Positions 6,735 through 7,236 of a stretch of DNA of 7,236 nt are shown piece by piece. Numbering within the stretch: position 1 is the first letter of the stretch; every line of letters starts with the position of its first letter. This DNA is from JBLHHI01 sp047614125 (GTDB taxonomy: Bacteria; Bacteroidota; Bacteroidia; NS11-12g; UBA9320), in assembly GCA_047614125.1 (NCBI GenBank), contig JBLHHI010000147.1, positions 1 to 7,236 of the forward strand, in the 5' to 3' direction. The position numbers and the translations under genes are program-made. A model generated the notes under the pieces. That model did not search any database. It was not told the DNA's origin and worked only from the letters and a program-made list of their open reading frames with translations.

Positions 6735-7142
6735 TTACTTCTTCAATAAATCTCTAATTTCAGATAACAAATCGTTATCAGAAGGACCTGCAGGTGCTGC
6801 AGCCGGTGCTTCAACTGGAGTTTTTGTTTTATTGTACGCTTTAACAATTCCAAACAAAACCAAACCGGTTGTAACCAAGCTTATAATACTATTCACCCAT
6901 GCGCCCCATCGAATGGCGTTCTCTGCCTTAACCACTTCACCAGCCTCGTTCATTTCTGCCGCGGAAAGAATCACTTTTAAATCAGCAAAATCAGATCCAC
7001 CTGCTAAATGACCAACCATTGGCATCATGATGTCAGTTACAAAACCATTCATAACCAAGCCCAATGCCCCGGCCAAAATAACCGCAACAGCAAGATCAAT
7101 CACATTGCCGGTCATAATAAAATTTTTGAATTCCTTTAACAT
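6735..7142 (-). CDS. mscL: Large-conductance mechanosensitive channel MscL
   Basis: This inner-membrane channel opens under membrane tension and releases solutes during hypo-osmotic shock. The 135-residue protein starts with MLKEFKNFIMTGNVIDLAVA, the amphipathic N-terminal helix and start of TM1 (about 14-41). A periplasmic loop (42-78), TM2 (about 79-102), an Ala/Pro-rich linker (109-120) and the C-terminal bundle helix DLLSEIRDLLKK (124-135) follow. Length and order match the family. The pore-constriction region reads AVAVILAGALG, with Ala20 where E. coli has Gly22, as in the Mycobacterium tuberculosis channel. The frame stays open upstream to a TTG at 7175, but the family N-terminus and the promoter position show that ATG at 7142 is the start. 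No Shine-Dalgarno site is seen; the leader is A-rich. The gene is monocistronic in this window and convergent with recQ. Confidence 0.96.
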   Translation of the reverse strand: MLKEFKNFIMTGNVIDLAVAVILAGALGLVMNGFVTDIMMPMVGHLAGGSDFADLKVILSAAEMNEAGEVVKAENAIRWGAWVNSIISLVTTGLVLFGIVKAYNKTKTPVEAPAAAPAGPSDNDLLSEIRDLLKK

Positions 7143-7153
7143 AGTTTTTGTTT

Positions 7154-7188
7154 TTAGTGTGGTGCAAAAGTACAAAACACTTAGTGTG
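7154..7188. repeat. Paired TTAGTGTG repeats flanking the mscL -7 element
   Basis: TTAGTGTG occurs at 7154-7161 and again at 7181-7188 in the same orientation, 27 bp apart, on either side of the -7 element. The second copy is part of an 11-bp palindrome, ACACTTAGTGT (7177-7187). This could be a regulator site, but repeats of 8 bp in AT-rich DNA may be chance. Confidence 0.3.
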
Positions 7189-7195
7189 CCTTAAA
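7165..7195 (-). promoter_or_regulatory. Promoter of mscL with a perfect Bacteroidota -7 element
   Basis: TACTTTTG on the minus strand (7172-7165) matches TAnnTTTG exactly and lies 22 nt before the mscL ATG. A TTTA at the -33 position (about 7194-7191) is a partial match to TTTG at about 18 nt spacing. Transcription would start about 16 nt before the gene. The -7 element is convincing; the -33 element is weak. Confidence 0.55.
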
Positions 7196-7236
7196 CACAA
7201 TCCGCAAAAACCCTGTCATAGCACGTACGTATGTCT

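Noticed and set aside
6724..7011. Plus-strand open frame antisense to mscL (95 residues)
   Set aside because: The product is low-complexity and mirrors mscL codons; it lies directly after the recQ terminator with no promoter or ribosome site seen.
7143..7175. Upstream TTG at 7175 as the mscL start, adding 11 residues
   Set aside because: The extra residues do not fit the MscL N-terminus, and the extension would cover the -7 element; ATG at 7142 fits the family exactly.
7223..7230. ACGTACGT self-complementary 8-mer near the right edge
   Set aside because: Too short, not extended by flanking bases and cut off from its context by the window end.

Overview
The window looks like chromosomal DNA of a Bacteroidota bacterium, probably a flavobacterium-like lineage; I cannot fix the genus. 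The evidence is an AT-rich genome with mostly weak Shine-Dalgarno sites, several matches to the Bacteroidota -7 promoter element TAnnTTTG, a RecQ with the long C-terminal extension usual in that phylum, and a KpsF/GutQ-type isomerase gene beside recQ. There are six protein genes, no RNA gene, no mobile element and no CRISPR array. The only stretches without a gene are short intergenic gaps.

Left part (1-4346, minus strand): a surface-glycan gene row read right to left. The order is kdsD (arabinose-5-phosphate isomerase, KDO precursor supply), manC (GDP-mannose synthesis), an exported SGNH/GDSL-type hydrolase or acyltransferase, and an AlgI/PatA-like membrane-bound O-acyltransferase (MBOAT) cut by the left edge. 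manC and the SGNH gene overlap by 4 nt (TTGA). The MBOAT plus SGNH pair is the usual two-part arrangement for moving acyl groups across the membrane and placing them on an extracytoplasmic polysaccharide. The simplest reading is that the row makes sugar precursors and O-acylates a surface glycan; the glycan itself is unknown. Three of the four genes have no possible ATG start at their N-terminus and must start at TTG or GTG.

Middle (4347-6648): a 109-bp divergent intergenic region with weak overlapping promoter candidates, then recQ on the plus strand, a complete 730-residue DNA helicase.

Right part (6649-7236): a strong hairpin terminator with A and T tracts on its two sides serves both recQ and the convergent mscL gene. 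mscL encodes the large-conductance mechanosensitive channel, has a good Bacteroidota -7 element just upstream, and should start at 7142.

Overall this is mostly housekeeping and cell-envelope DNA. I did not find a convincing new system. The most interesting points are the split SGNH domain with a large inserted region, its coupling to manC and MBOAT, and the cluster of non-ATG starts.
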